DNA from: Sclerotinia nivalis
Taxonomy: Eukaryota; Ascomycota; Leotiomycetes; Helotiales; Sclerotiniaceae
Reading direction: 5' to 3'
DNA: 64,000 nucleotides
Assembly: GCA_029531795.1 (NCBI GenBank)
Contig: JAPEIS010000005.1
Span: 1,858,001 to 1,922,000, forward strand
Below are positions 47,031 through 60,404 of the stretch, in pieces. A program made the position numbers and the translations under genes. Every line of letters starts with the position of its first letter. Positions within the stretch are counted from its first letter, which is position 1. The notes under the pieces are model-generated. The model made no database searches. It was not told the origin of the DNA and saw nothing but the letters and a program-made list of their open reading frames with translations.

Positions 47031-49274
47031 ATTGAAGCAAATATGATTGCGATCAGCTTGAAGGCTGCGCTTTGAGGACCAAATTGTACGTTTCGATTCA
47101 AATGAGGTAGCCCAATATGACGATCTCCCTTATATGCTGGAGTAAGAAGGCTGGCAGAAGATAGCTACTTGTCGCTGTTTAAAATTTGTGATCGGAAAAA
47201 AGGCTTTGATCGTCCCAGCGCTCAAGTAAGCCCGAGGTTGTTTTCAATTATCTTGAGTATGAGATGAAGAAAGGTATCGTCAGACGATGTGTATTAGGAA
47301 TGTCAGGTAGTCTTTCAAACGAGTTGGTGTTAGGGCAACAGGCGCGCAGTTGTGAAAAGGTAGATGTCGAGGGAATGAATGTCAGATTCTTGGTAGCGCT
47401 TGTCAATAAATTGAGGTGGATTATGCAGACGACTAGGTTGATTGAAGTTCGAATGCAATGTTAAATAGAGATCAGATCAAGCTCGTGCGTAATTGTAAGG
47501 CCCTTTTCCCCAAAGTGTACCCAATTACAAACAAAACCAGCAGGACTCCAACGAAACACTGTACTGTAGCAATTCAAAGGGAAATGTTCTGTGATTGCCA
47601 AAGAAGACTATCTGCTTGAAGATGCACAAATCAACAGAGTAGCTTTTGCGCCAAAAGGGTTTCTGTGAATTGATGGCGCTCTAGAGTTCAAGACAATTAA
47701 GAAAAGCAAAGTTCCTTTTGAATTGCTGTGTGAGTTGTCTACAACGAAGCGCCGAGGGTTCAAGGGCTCGAGGTCCTTTTGCGAATTTCTCAAATTATCT
47801 TGGGTGGATTTGACAAGGGGACCCCGCACACTGCGATTATTGACATGGAAATTAGGCAATGGAAGTTAGGTAGTAAAAGTATGGATGAGTATTCGGAATG
47901 GGTTGTAAAAGATTATAAACACATGCAGACTGAAGGAGTTATATAAGTAGGTACCCGAAAGTATAAAAGCAAGTTGATGGAAAGATTTGGAAGGGAATGG
48001 GAAATTGGGGAACTTTGAAGTTTAGAAATTTTGTGGTATGGTAGTTTTAATGTCATACAAAGACGTTTCTACTTCTCGCCAGCTGTCTATAGATTGAATA
48101 GACTAGGCACCTAGTAATAAGTTCGGAGGTTCGATGAAGATGGAAAGATTTGACTATATAAGGGAGAGATGTAAGGAGAGATATAAGGTAACAGAATAGA
48201 GTTTCCTTTTGGTAATGTGTGGCTTACGGAAATACATAAACACATGCATTCTTTTGGTTTTGAAGTCCGGTGGTGTTTGATGCGATTGATCGATTTGAGT
48301 GAGTGGGCTTTTATTCGATGCCTTTACAAAATAAAATAAATTCTATTTCTATTTCTATTTCCGTAACAACGCCATTAGCATTCATTTTAACACTTTTTTC
48401 CCGGTACGGTTCCCGCCAAGAAGGAATGATCGATATCCAAAAGTCCGTTTCGGTGTGTCAGTGTTTCAGTGTTTCAGCGTTTCAGACTTGCAGTAGGACC
48501 AATAAAATGTTGACTTTAAACTTGCATGCACCTAGCACACGGACTACCTTGATCAGCATGTGCTTCAATCAATGATGTGCTTTTGTTGTTGCTTTTGTAC
48601 TACTTTCTCCTTGTGTTACCGTAAGAGCTAAAAGTACGGTGAGCTTTTCAAGATTCAATTTTATTGGTTGATCTTACTTAGTAACGCAGCCCATTCATTA
48701 GCTTACCTCTAACCGAAAATTTTCACTTTCATAGTGTATTCATTGCTTTGAGCTTTGAGCTCTTCAAAGTTCTACAACATTAACAATCATACAACACAAT
48801 ACGATACGATACAACACTACCTACCTATTCATCATCAACATCACTCTCGACTTGACTCGATTCAATGTCTTCGTGATTTCACTATACTTGAAACTGACCA
48901 AGTCTAGATGCAGCACATGAAATGTTTGGTTGGTATGTACAACTTCTTGTGAGAACCAATACCTTCTTCAACCTTCTTTTCCCCCCATTCTCCCGTAGCA
49001 ACATGATGATCACTATTATTGGAGCTGTCTTATCAAAAACTGATGACACAATTTTTATTTACGCAACTTAACAACTTCTGAATGCTCTTCAACACAAATC
49101 ATGTTATGTACGCATACATTGTCTTGACACGTAACTGACTCGAATGTAGCTTCTGCAGAAATATCCACAACTTGAATTAGGTCCCCATTTGAAACCCGTG
49201 TCACGAGGAGAGGTGGTCGGAGTTTTTGTTCTTACAGATATCTTAATTACATCGACAGCAATTTTTCATCAACC
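47031..49274. other. Divergent promoter region NBP2-like / SSU72
   Basis: 2.2 kb spacer. Plus frames at 47264-47464 and 48303-48575 and a minus frame at 47608-47859 are short and unrecognised. A GTTTCAGT-type repeat is seen near 48462-48485. No RNA gene was recognised. Confidence 0.55.
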
Positions 49275-50115
49275 ATGTCTCAAGCGCCAACATTGACTGC
49301 CAATGGCGGTGCTACACCTCAGTCGACATCGAATGGCGAACGAGTTGACCCAGGCGGATTTAAGCTTAAATTTTGCACAGTTTGCGCCAGTAACAACAAC
49401 AGGTATACTCGATACATCACATTTCTCATTTGATTTGTCGCTAACACGATCCTTTCTCAGATCAATGGAATCACACTTACGTCTCGCTGCGGCTCATTAT
49501 CCTGTGATATCTTTTGGAACAGGCTCTTTAGTTAGATTACCAGGGCCTTCCATCACGCAACCTAATGTATACCAATTCAACAAAACCTCATATGATAGCA
49601 TGTACAAAGAACTCGAATCTAAAGATCCGCGTCTCTACCGGGCTAATGGTATTTTGAATATGCTTGGACGGAATAGATCAGTAAAATGGGGGCCAGAGAG
49701 ATGGCAAGATTGGCAAGTCGGTGTTCCAAGATTACAACACAATACAGATCAAGGTGCCGAAGGTGTAGAAGGAGGCGTCGTGGACATTGTTATTACCTGT
49801 GAAGAAAGGTGCTGGGATGCGGTCGTTGACGACCTTCTTAATCGTGGCTCCCCATTAAATCGTCCCGTGCATGTCATCAATGTTGATATCAAAGATAATC
49901 ATGAAGAGGCTCTAGTCGGCGGGAGGGGAATCCTTGATCTTGCGGACTCCCTCAATAAAGCTGCTGCCGAGGAAAGAGAACTTAACCCCACCGGATTCGA
50001 CAGTGGAAGTGCCAGTAGTAGAGCTGGTTTTGATGAAAGGGTACCGGAGATCATCGGGGAATGGCAGGAAAGATGGCCGAATCTGCCAGCAGTATGGACA
50101 TTAGCATGGTTCTGA
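49275..50115 (+). CDS. ssu72: RNA polymerase II CTD phosphatase SSU72
   Basis: Low-molecular-weight-type phosphatase in the cleavage and polyadenylation factor that removes phosphate from Ser5/Ser7 of the Pol II tail. Exons 49275-49402 and 49461-50115 (58-nt intron, GTATAC donor, CGCTAACAC branch) give 260 residues. The CX5R loop is spliced across the intron: [17 protein letters not shown], with Cys37 and Arg43. Further SSU72 blocks are [79 protein letters not shown] and a C-terminal [10 protein letters not shown]. An N-terminal extension of about 28 polar residues precedes the core. Complete. Confidence 0.96.
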
Positions 50116-52395
50116 ACACTTGCATGACGGTTTTCTTATTATGGCGTTGAGGTTACGAGGTATACCCATCTTATGCGGCGTTTAGGGTGAAATTTTGAGC
50201 GGACTTTGAGCGGACTTTGGCATGAGTTGGCACTTTAAAATCGAAGATGGAGCAATAAAAAGCTTTATATCACCCAACAAACGATTCATGCATCAATTCG
50301 ATCATAGCTTGAATTACAAATATACTAAGTTGATGCTAGGCTCAGAAACCGTTGAAATTAAGTAGAATAAGGCTTGTGCCTGAACCAGTCTCGGAGGGTA
50401 AAAGAGACAGGCCGAAAGAAATTGATATTCTAAGATTAGATTACTGGTATGGGGCCCGCGATTAAAAATATCGCAAATGAAGCTCTCAAAATTCTAGACT
50501 AGGACGTCTAGAAGTACAAGTACAAAGCTAGAATCGAGGAAAGAATCCCATAAGATTGGACCTCGGAATGTTTTGAGTTCAGTAGGCCTGTTTTCGTGGA
50601 AATCCTCCTTATATGATTTGTGACGACCTTTTCTATCTTTTCTTTTCACGGGGGAGTTCTAGGTTGGTACCTGTAACTGAGGATGATGGTTTTGAAGTTC
50701 CAGATTGTTTTAAAGGATGGGACACGGGCTGCACGGGGTATTAACGGCAATAGAAATCAATCATTATAATCGCTATTTTGAATTTGAAGGAATAATTGAC
50801 AAATTGAAGTAAATCGAACAAGGTCTTTGTGGATTGATCAAGGAGAAGCCGCGTGTAGATGGCCCCTTGTTCTGGATCTTGCTTTAGCGATCAACGAAAT
50901 GAGGACTGATGAAAATGGAATGAAGATACGAAAGACCTTCGGGCTTTCACTGGATTAAGTTTGTAATAAATATACCTATACAGAGCTTGCGCATCATCGA
51001 ATTTGTTGAATTGCGGTTACTCTAATCTCATACCCAGCTTTATGATTCCTTGGAGATTTTCAGGTAATAATTAGATATATCGTCTGAACCATAAAGGTGA
51101 GATGAGCTGAGGTGCAAGCTGGAACTTGGAGCTACCTATTCCTGTTCCCCGACTTGTTTCGTTCTGTCTTGTATCACGACACAGTCATATATACGCCGCT
51201 GTCCATGTAGGTATACAGTAATAAGCATCCTTGTAGAAGCTTGGAAATACTGTTGTGCCACAGTATTACTGAATTTGGAACTTTTGAGTAGGATTTCCAT
51301 CACTTGCAGTGAGCATAGTATATATACCAACCTTGGTACATCCAGCTTCTTTTGCCGGACTCTCATCTAATTTAAAATTATTCACTGGCTGTCCAGGCGT
51401 GTTGAAGAATCGCATCAATATATCAAAAATCGACTTTTTCCCCTGGGCCCATCAAATTTAATTTCAACACCATTTCCTTATCGATTTTAGAAGATTTGTC
51501 CGCCTTCTTTTCTACGGAGTGCATTTATCCATAATCCCATATCCATACTTCCCCACCCGGCCACCAATCCACTGGAAGGGAAGCTGGGCGTACCTGGAAA
51601 TCTAACCAAACACATCCGAATCCGAAAAAGGCAGCTATCACTAGCTTAAACGCGAAAGTAACCCAAGGATTCAGGAGAAAAACAAGGCCCTGTGTTTTGA
51701 TTGACTGATTGATTGACTGAGTGGCTGATTGAATGGCTGGACAACAACTTACGGAGTAGAAATAATAACCCCCAGAAAATCTTCTAAAGTGCTTGTCACC
51801 TGCATCAAGACAATCAGCCAGCCAGCAGCCAGCCAGCAGCCAGCCAGTCCATCTCTGCAACGGAATTGGAACGGTGCCTTACTTAACAATTACGCACAAA
51901 CAAAATTCTCTGTTCTTCTTTCAAATAAACTATGAATTTGGATTTCTAAAACAAAATTCAAACGTCATAATATAGTTTATTTGTTTCTTTCCTTCCTAGA
52001 CTTACGTACCTAGCTAAAGGTGAAATTCATTGTCGCTGTACAACAATTCAGTTACACGTTCATTACCTCCACTACACGACGAATTCATTCCTTAGAATAA
52101 GACCAGCCCCGATTGCCCCGATTTTCCCATCCTTCAGCTACGCTATCTCGCTTTGACCGAACGGTCTTCTCCATTGACTTCGTTTCAGGGAGACTTTTAA
52201 ACTGTTCCAGGCTTGAGGATATCTTCATTTGCATGTGTTGATCACACAAACAGATATATCAAGCTCTCGCAACTTGTCAGTTAGCTATTAAGCTTTCGAG
52301 GTATATTGCGACTTTCTCAATAATCAAAGGATTGTGCCGAACTATTCTCCGAGTCCAAAGGGTTGCTCATTCCATATCATAACCGCGACTTTACG
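50116..52395. other. Intergenic region upstream of SPA2
   Basis: 2.3 kb. Contains an AGCC-rich repeat at 51815-51848 and short unrecognised frames (for example minus 51136-51366 and 51525-51860, the latter overlapping the repeat). No gene is supported. Confidence 0.55.
51815..51848. repeat. AGCCAGCCAGC minisatellite
   Basis: Three tandem copies of an 11-bp CAGCCAGCCAG-type unit, itself built of AGCC tetramers. Confidence 0.9.
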
Positions 52396-55300
52396 ATGAA
52401 CAATCGCAATGGACCTTTGTCACCAGTTTCAATAGGAAGCAATAACGAATGGTCAGGAATTGAAAAATATCAAGACGATAACGATTCACCCTACCAGATG
52501 GATCGCGGACAACTAGCTTCACCGCCAATATCGAGCGGCTCCAACGGTACAATGAATGGGGGAGATTTCCCACCCAGAGGTACTTCAGGGGGCGGCAGCC
52601 CGGGTAACCCATCCCCTCCAAGCTCCGTCGGTCGTTCGAGTATTGGCACAGGTTTATATGCAGGGAGCGAAAATGGACAGGACAAGAAAGATGAACAATT
52701 CGAGGCTGTACTATCAGAACACTACATTTCATTGAGACGATACCTGGCCGCATCGCTGAGAGATGAGAAGGGAAATCCTAGACCCAACAGAGCGCGAGAC
52801 AAGTTGTTACGGCTATCTCCCGTTCAATTTCAAGAACTTAGTACCGATGTCTTTGACGAACTTTTGCGAAGGCAGCAAGTAGGGAGTAGGACTCCAAATG
52901 GACAGAGAAATGACCAAGCGCCTCCGCCATACTTGTTGCCAAAAACCACGTTCCACCCCAAACGAAATCAGGCCCGCCAGAAATTATCCACGCTACCACC
53001 GCCGAGGTTCAGAGATCTTGCTACGGATGTATTTTATGAATTGGAGCGAAGATTTCCCCAATTTATTGCAGGAGATAGAAGTCGCATGGGCAGTCCTGTC
53101 AGCACAAGAGGACCCCCAAGTAGAAATGGATATGGCACACCTATGGATCTGCCACCTAGAGGCCCAAGTCGTATGCGCCGACCCTCGGACGCCAGCTCCA
53201 TAGGGCCTTACTCGATGAGGAGTGAACGGAGAAGCGAAGGGAGGAGCGAATCACGCAATGGATCAAGGATGGCACCGCCAAATGGCCCGAATGGTAGTTT
53301 GGGCGTACCTCCTTCACCTGGCATGCCGCCTAATGATTACGGTCGGCCGACACCAAAAACTTTTCAAAGCAACACGATTGTACCAAATAAAAGTACTATG
53401 GTTGAAGATGACGAGAGTGGGCCCGAAGATAATGACGATGATGATGGGGATGCCTTTGGGTTGGAGGGAGCTGCAAGGAATCGAGAAAGTAAGAAAAGCA
53501 CGGGAAGTTCAGACGTAAGTCCCATATATCTCACTTCCCAAATCTATTCTAACATAACAGACGGATAAAAAACTGATCGACGATTACCAATCCCAAATTG
53601 CAGATCTTCGACAGCGGCTCGATTCCATGGAGGACGACTTGAAACGAAAGGATGACGAACTTAATATTGTTATGGACCAGCAAAGGGGAAGGGATGTAGC
53701 GGTAGATACGGACAAGAAGGAATGGGACGAGGTGAGGATGGACCTCGAAAATAAGCTTGCGGATGCACAAAATCTCAATGATGCTCTGCAATCAGAGCTT
53801 GACCGGGTACGGGAATCGCAGGCTAGTCTAGATAGAGAGTTAAAGTCCCAGATTGAAGAGCTTCAAATTGCTCTTGTAGATGCTGGCAAAGGCGGGGGGT
53901 CTGGCGATGCTGATCTGGAACGGGAAAACGAAGAGCTCAGAGCCGAACTCAGGGAGCAACAAGAAATTACCGAGGACGTCAGAAGTGAAGCCCAAGAGTT
54001 TCTTCGCGAAATGAGGGTGTTGTCCGAACGGAGTACTGCATCTTACAACCGCGAGGAACAACTCGAAATTATGGTCAACAAGCTAGAAGATGAAGTGAAA
54101 GAATGGAGAAACCGATATGCGAAAACGAAGACGCAGCTACGCAGCTTAAAAGCATCTTCGATTGGCCTTTCAATACAAGACGCAGCCAAGTATGCAAAGG
54201 ACAATGGGTTTACGGCGGAGAACGGACTTGTCAAGGATGTCCATGTTACTAAATTTCAGCTGTCGATTGACGAACTTTTGCAGACAGCGCGCTCCAGTGA
54301 TCCTGAAAGAGTCATCGGATCCATGAAAAATGTAGTTATGACAGTGCGACAAATCGCTCAAGATATTGATGAAGCACCGTCGAACAATGAGGAATTAGCC
54401 CAAAAGCAGGCCAGGCTTAAGTCTAGGCTCTCGGCAACAGCAAATAATCTAATCACCGCATCCAAGAATTTTGTTGGCGCTAAGGGGCTTTCACCTGTTT
54501 CATTGCTCGATGCAGCTGCATCTCATCTTACTACCGCAGTAGTAGAACTTGTCCGGACGGTGAAGATCAAACCTACACCAGCAGGAGAGTTAGAAGATAA
54601 CGATGATGGCAATATAGCTCCAGTTCAAGCAACAGTACCTGCCCCAGTAACGGCTCAACCCTCTACGGTAGGAGGCTTTTTCGGGTCTAAGCCTGCAACA
54701 ACTGAACCCAAGCCCGCTAAAGCTGGAGGCATTTTCGGTTTCTTCACGTCACGTGAAGCAAAGCAAGAGAATGCTCCGCCACAGCAAGGCAATACCAGAC
54801 AGAGCATGGATGCACCGCGACAAAGTCTAACTGCTGATGAAAGACAAAGCGAGGACTCACAGAGGCAGAGCTTAGACGACTACGTCCCTGGTCCGTTCCT
54901 TGGTCTACGGAACGGTCGTGCTAGCACCAATTCATCTATGTACAGCTCAATCAATTCTCCTCGCGAATCTATTGTTCTTCCACAGACTTCCGGTATGGTT
55001 TCTCTAAATGCGGCTCAACCTAATTCTACAGAAAACCCCTTGAGCCCAATGACCAATGGCGCCGATCCTGTCAACGGAAATGCTAAACCAATTCCACTAG
55101 CACTTCAAGCACCCCCAGGTCCTCCAAGCCATCCTCCGAGCCCCATCCCAGCTCCAATGGGTGTAGGTTTTGGTCTCCGATCGCAAGATAGTGATATTGA
55201 AGATCTCAAGGCATGAAACTAAATGTTCTCCTGAAGTTAACATCGGCTAATCTATCTCGCAGATATATCTTGAAGATCAAACTGCACTCTTGGTCCAGAA

Positions 55301-55682
55301 CATTCAGTCTTTAGTCTCGTCTATCCGTTCAGAAGGTGGTATAAATGCTATTTCTACCCAGATTGACGCCATTGCCAATGTTGTCGGTGAAGTTGTCGCT
55401 TCGACTGAGGAAGCCATGATAAATAACCCAGCTCTCCGCTCTCAAAGTCAACCAGTCCTGGCGAAGCTTTCTGAATACAGAAAACGTATCATGGCTGCAG
55501 GAGAAGAAGGTAGAGAAATTGCAAATGAGGTGAGAGAGGATGAGGATGGTGATGCAGAATGGAGAGCCTGGAACCAAAGTTTACCACCTATCGCGTTTGA
55601 AATTGCTCGAGAAACCAAAGAGTTGGTTCTCCGAGTCGATGTCCTTGATGGAGAAGGTGGTGGAGATGATGACTTTTCATGA
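52396..55682 (+). CDS. spa2: Polarisome scaffold SPA2
   Basis: Scaffold of the hyphal tip polarisome. Exons 52396-53514, 53561-55210 and 55263-55682 give 1062 residues. Two tandem Spa2-homology repeats lie near 120-220: ARDKLLRLSPVQFQELSTDVFDELLRR, then ARQKLSTLPPPRFRDLATDVFYELERR. A long coiled coil begins at the intron 1 junction (LIDDYQSQIADLRQRLDSMEDDL onward), and a conserved C-terminal domain includes LSIDELLQTARSSDPERVI and YLEDQTALLVQNIQSLVSSIR. The codon at 52396 is the first ATG in the open frame. Intron 2 (55211-55262) starts with GC instead of GT: AAG/GCATGA, with a GGCTAATC branch and CGCAG acceptor; it is needed because exon 2 otherwise stops within one codon of the splice site. 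Confidence 0.93.
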
Positions 55683-56974
55683 TGATTCACATCATTTGGT
55701 CTTTGGGCATCTTCTTTCAGCCAGGATCACTCAAATATCGTCGTTCATTTGGTCTTTTACTGTTTGCTTCATTTTTGCATAGCCACGGACGGTTCTTTCT
55801 ATTCACGCTCTATTCCCAAATTCTGTTGTTTTGCCTTGGACTTTACACCTTTTTTGCATTCAAACAATTTTGTGTTTCTACTTTTTCTTGTTATACGACA
55901 GAACACCATCGGACGAGCGCACAATTGACGATTTGCATTAATTGAATGGGAACACGTTTTTGAGGTGGTGGCGCACCTCCGCTACTTTACCACATGCGCA
56001 TGCATTATTGATGGATATCCTTTTATGCTATGGTTTTGGGAGGGGAGTTTTTTTGCCAGCCTAATAGCTCGCTGGACTTTCTAATTTTTACCCGGGGGTT
56101 GGAATTGCATGCAGCACAATACGTATGTGCTGGATCATTAATGAGAAGATAATTGCTAGTTTTATTTTAAGGATGGGATAAGAATAAGGTTAAGGTGGGA
56201 TGGACACTTATCAATTCAGTGTTAAGGCGGATCTGGATAAAGAGGGGGTCATTCATACTTGTGTATATATTTGGCGGATATGGGAATGGAAATGGAAAGG
56301 GAAAGATAGGACGAGAGAAGGAAGTTCTGATAAACTACTTACTCATTTTGGAGAAGGGCCAGTTGGCAAAAGTAAAAAGAACCATTGAGATGGGATGAGA
56401 AAGGATGGGTGGTGATAAAGAAAGGAAAGAGATAATGAGAATAAAGAATAAGAATGAATGTTGATACTTGTATGATTGTAATATATTTGGAATGAGATCT
56501 AAATTGACAAAAGTTGAGAGGTCTGATTAAGGAGGAGAGAATAAATGTTGGTTTATATACTACATTGTATAGGTAAATCTTACCTGGATAGATATTCATC
56601 AGATAAGAATCTGTGTTTAATCTTGAGTTCAAATCAAGGGGTTTTTGAAGACTGAAGTGTTTTCCCCAAAAATTCAAGTACAATGTTAGAATGTAATTTT
56701 GTGTAATAGATGTTACTAGTTCGTAAATTCAATGTAAAATAGACCAGGAGGATGGATGATACTTAGCCTTGTCCCCGCCTTCCACCTTTTGAAAAATAAT
56801 TAATCACTCATGTGATTTGATGGATGGACGCTCGGACCACCAAGGCGGGCATCGAAAGCTCTGGAATCAGGTAGAGGGAAAATAAAGAGTTGCTTGTTTA
56901 ACCTCCAACTCAACTCTAGATTTTGAATATTCGATTTTCTGGAGTTTTAACTTTTCACATACCTTTCACATATC
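55683..56974. other. Intergenic region, STI1 promoter
   Basis: 1.29 kb of AT-rich spacer. Overlapping short frames at 56195-56398 are in GGAAATGG/GAAAGG-like low-complexity sequence and are not supported. Confidence 0.55.
56925..56932 (+). promoter_or_regulatory. Possible heat-shock element half-palindrome
   Basis: GAATATTC (GAAnnTTC) 43 nt before the STI1 start codon. This is the core inverted pair bound by HSF, and STI1 genes are classic HSF targets. Only one clean pair is visible, so chance is quite possible. Confidence 0.25.
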
Positions 56975-58968
56975 ATGGCGGACGCATTAAAAGCTGCTGG
57001 CAATAAAGCCATTGCAGAGAAGAACTTCGACGAGGCTGTGTAAGTTTTCTGCTTGTTTCTCTGAGCTCTAGAACCTCGATGTGTTACCTTTGTTGTGGTT
57101 GCACTGGATCTTTTTTTTGGCTATAATGCATAGAAGGAGAATTTACTAATTAGCTTACAGTGCAAAGTTCACCGAAGCCATTGCTATCGAACCAGAAAAC
57201 CACATTCTCTACTCTAATAGGTCGGCTGCGTATGCCTCGAAACGAGACTTCGAAAACTCCCTAAAGGATGCTGAGAAGTGTACAAGCATCAAGCCTGACT
57301 GGGCCAAGGGATGGGGCAGAGTTGGTACCGCTAAGCAAAGTTTGGGCGATCTCTTGGGAGCGCACGATGCTTATGAGGAGGCTTTAAAGCTTGATCCGAA
57401 TTATGCGGCGGCTACTAAGGGTTTGGCACAGGTCAAGAAGTCTATCGATGCAGAGGCCAAAGCAGGTTAGTTCTTATAAATTTAAGATTGTATGGAACAT
57501 GTGCTAACAAGCATTTACAGATGGTGTAAAGGGTGATCCAACAGAGGGACTAGGTAACATGTTTAGTGATCCACAACTTGTCACAAAACTGGCAGCAAAC
57601 CCCAAGACTGCCAAATTTTTGTCAGACCCAACCTTCATGGCAAAGCTTCAACAGATCAAGTCAAATCCAAACAATACCCAGGAACTTTTCTCAGACCCTC
57701 GCATGATTCAAGTCTTGGGTGTTCTGATGGGTGTGGATATGTCTTTCGCCGATTCGGGTGCTTTTGGCGGTGCTCCCGGTGCCGAGGGTGCTCCTGCGCC
57801 TAGGGAAGCTGAGGAGGACATTCAAATGCCAGACGTGCGTCCCAGCGCGCAAGAATCACAACCCGAGAAAGCAAAGACCGAGCCAGAACCGGAGCCAGAG
57901 GATGAGGAGGCTGCCGCAAAAAAGCAGGCAAAGGCTGAGGCCGATGAGGAGAAGAGACTTGGTACCGAACAGTACAAGAAGAAGAACTTCGATGAGGCGA
58001 TTGCACATTACACCAAGGCTTGGGAACTATACAAGGATATCACCTATCTTAACAATCTTGGTGCCGCACATTTCGAGAAGGGAGAGTATGAAGAGGCTAT
58101 CAAGGCATGTGAGAAAGCCGTTGAGGAGGGACGAGAAATTTACGCCGATTTTAAGATGATCGCCAAATCATACGCTCGTATTGGAACTGCATACGAGAAG
58201 ATGGGAGATTTATCGAAAGCCATTGAAAATTACAACAAATCATTGACTGAACACCGTACCCCCGATGTGGTCAACAAGCTCCGTGCTGCCGAGAAGAACA
58301 AGATCGAAAGTGCTAAAAAGGCTTACATCGACCCTGCAAAGGCTGAAGAGGCCCGTGAACTCGGAAACCAAAAGTTCAAGGAATCAGATTGGCCTGGAGC
58401 AGTTGAGGCTTACAGTGAGATGATCAAGCGTGCTCCAGAGGATCCAAGAGGTTACAGCAACCGTGCAGCTTCTTTCATTAAGCTTCTTGAGTTCCCTTCT
58501 GCATTGGAAGATTGTGACAAGGCAATTGCTAAAGATTCCAAGTTCGTGAGAGCGTACATCCGAAAGGCACAAGCATACTTTGGCATGAGAGACTACTCTA
58601 AATGTCTTGATGCGTGTAACGACGCCACTGAGGCCGATGTTACAAAGGCCAATGCTAGAGAGATTGAGCAGCAACAACAGAAAGCTGTTACTGCTATGTA
58701 TAGTGCCAGAGAAAATGAGACCGAGGAGCAGACTAAGGAGAGACTTTCAAGAGACCCAGAGGTGAGTTAAAACTCCAAAAAAAAAAATTGGAAATCGTTA
58801 CTAACAGCATTACAGATTCAAAGAATCATGGGTGATCCAGTCATGCAAAGCATTCTCCAACAAGCTCAAAACGACCCCGCCGCTCTTCAAGAACACATGA
58901 AGAATCCACAAATCAGATCTAAGATCCAGCAGCTCATCGCTGCAGGCGTCATCCGTGTTGGAAGATGA
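56975..58968 (+). CDS. sti1: HSP70/HSP90 co-chaperone STI1 (Hop)
   Basis: Adaptor that links HSP70 and HSP90 for client transfer. Exons 56975-57039, 57161-57465, 57521-58761 and 58816-58968 give 587 residues. TPR1 occupies about 1-115 (AAGNKAIAEKNFDEAV, NHILYSNRSAAYASK). The DP1 domain is MFSDPQLVTKLAANPKTAKFL. An acidic Lys/Glu linker follows (about 205-255). TPR2A is EEKRLGTEQYKKKNFDEAIAHY onward and TPR2B is EARELGNQKFKESDWPGAVEAY onward. The C-terminal DP2 is IQRIMGDPVMQSILQQAQNDP. Intron 1 (121 nt) has a TTTACTAAT branch. All five domains of the family are present. Confidence 0.97.
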
Positions 58969-60404
58969 TTGAAGATAACATGATGGAAAGTTATTAGGGA
59001 GGATCCATAGGTCTAATAATTAATCATTACCTCGGCTTTGTCTGGATGATTGAATTTGATTTCCTTTGGAGCATGGATGGGAAATGATGAATTGATATGA
59101 TATGATATGATATGATCAATGAGATGAGATGAAATGAGATGAAATATACCATGAGAGAGAGGATGCATGCAAAAGGGGATGCATGGGATGGGATAGGACG
59201 TAATGTTAAAATTCCGTGGAGGGGAGTTCTTTAGCGTATGCCATTGTCATTTTTATGAAATGCATTGTATTGCTAGCAGGGTATTTATTTACTTACTTAG
59301 GTAGTCAATCACTTAATACTTCACAATTTGTTCTATTGCACATGCATCTATCTCATCTATCTCATCCAGATTATGTGAAATGCTATACAGAGTATATTAA
59401 AAACATGAATAGTTGGATAGCATATGGACAATCTTGCTTAGTTAGCCCCCTGGTTCAAAAGGTCTTTCACACCTATTATTCAAAGTGGCGAGTAGGTAAT
59501 CTTTTCAAATACAAATACAATGATATGTAGGTATGTAGGTATATAACATGTAATATTCATCCCTTCGATATGCGCTATTGTATGTAATCGGATGGATCAT
59601 CTGCAGACTGCAGTGCACTGCTATGTCTGCCAGCCAACCTGTTTATTTGCAACCATCGACTTCCTAATATCCTCAGCCCCTGCCTCCTACCCACCTACCA
59701 TTCATATACATCCATCCATTCCATGCGATTAGATAAAAGTGAGATCGTCCGTATCAATATTTATCCGACCGACCCAGCCATTCATTCATCCCCCATGAAA
59801 CCCCGAAGCCCGGATCGACCTCCTTTGCCTTCCTATAAACCATTGCCGGCCAGTCGTCCTTTCCCACCAATGATTCCCATGCATTCATTCATCCCATTCA
59901 TATGGCCGCCCCGAAGCCAAGTACAGCCAAGCCGGACCCGAAACCAGAGACGGATCAAAAAATATGTTGATAAAGAAAATAATAAAAAACCCTCGCTGAA
60001 GGAGCACAAGGTCATAAGACCTGTGATGAACGAAGAAATCCGGAGAATAGCTCAAATGCTTGAGATCATCGAGCAAGAATCTATGTACAATGCGTATGTG
60101 ATATGATGTATTGCGGTTAGATATGAAGATGTTCGAGAAGGGGATGTGGTAAGATCATTTCCTGAATTGAGACAGGAGTAAATTCGATCGGCGGCTTGGT
60201 GGCGGGAGTCAGTAGAGTGGAGGCGACTTGCAGTTGCCCCTTTAAACTTTGTAGCCCGTGAATTAAGTGCAGTTTAGTGAATGGTTAATCGTGATTAGCC
60301 AACCCACTACAATTCTCATTGTGATACTGCCAAGGATGTCACTGTGTTACGCCCGACATTCCTCATGTACTCAATCAACGACTCAAGCGGTACCACACTT
60401 ATCC
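58969..60404. other. Convergent intergenic region
   Basis: 1.4 kb. ATGATATG pentamer and GATGA-type tracts occur at about 59096-59145. One ATG-started frame (59723-60106) is listed separately. Confidence 0.5.
59723..60106 (+). CDS. Doubtful small ORF, 127 codons
   Basis: An ATG-started frame with a Pro-rich first half and a charged second half ending EEIRRIAQMLEIIEQESMYNAYVI, which looks more protein-like than most chance frames here. There is no recognised domain, signal or intron. It lies between convergent genes and may simply be part of the 3' region of STI1 or the RING gene. Confidence 0.22.
   Translation: MRLDKSEIVRINIYPTDPAIHSSPMKPRSPDRPPLPSYKPLPASRPFPPMIPMHSFIPFIWPPRSQVQPSRTRNQRRIKKYVDKENNKKPSLKEHKVIRPVMNEEIRRIAQMLEIIEQESMYNAYVI

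Noticed and set aside
51525..51860. 111-codon minus frame with Trp-rich start
   Set aside because: Its N-terminal part is the AGCC repeat read in translation; no domain seen.
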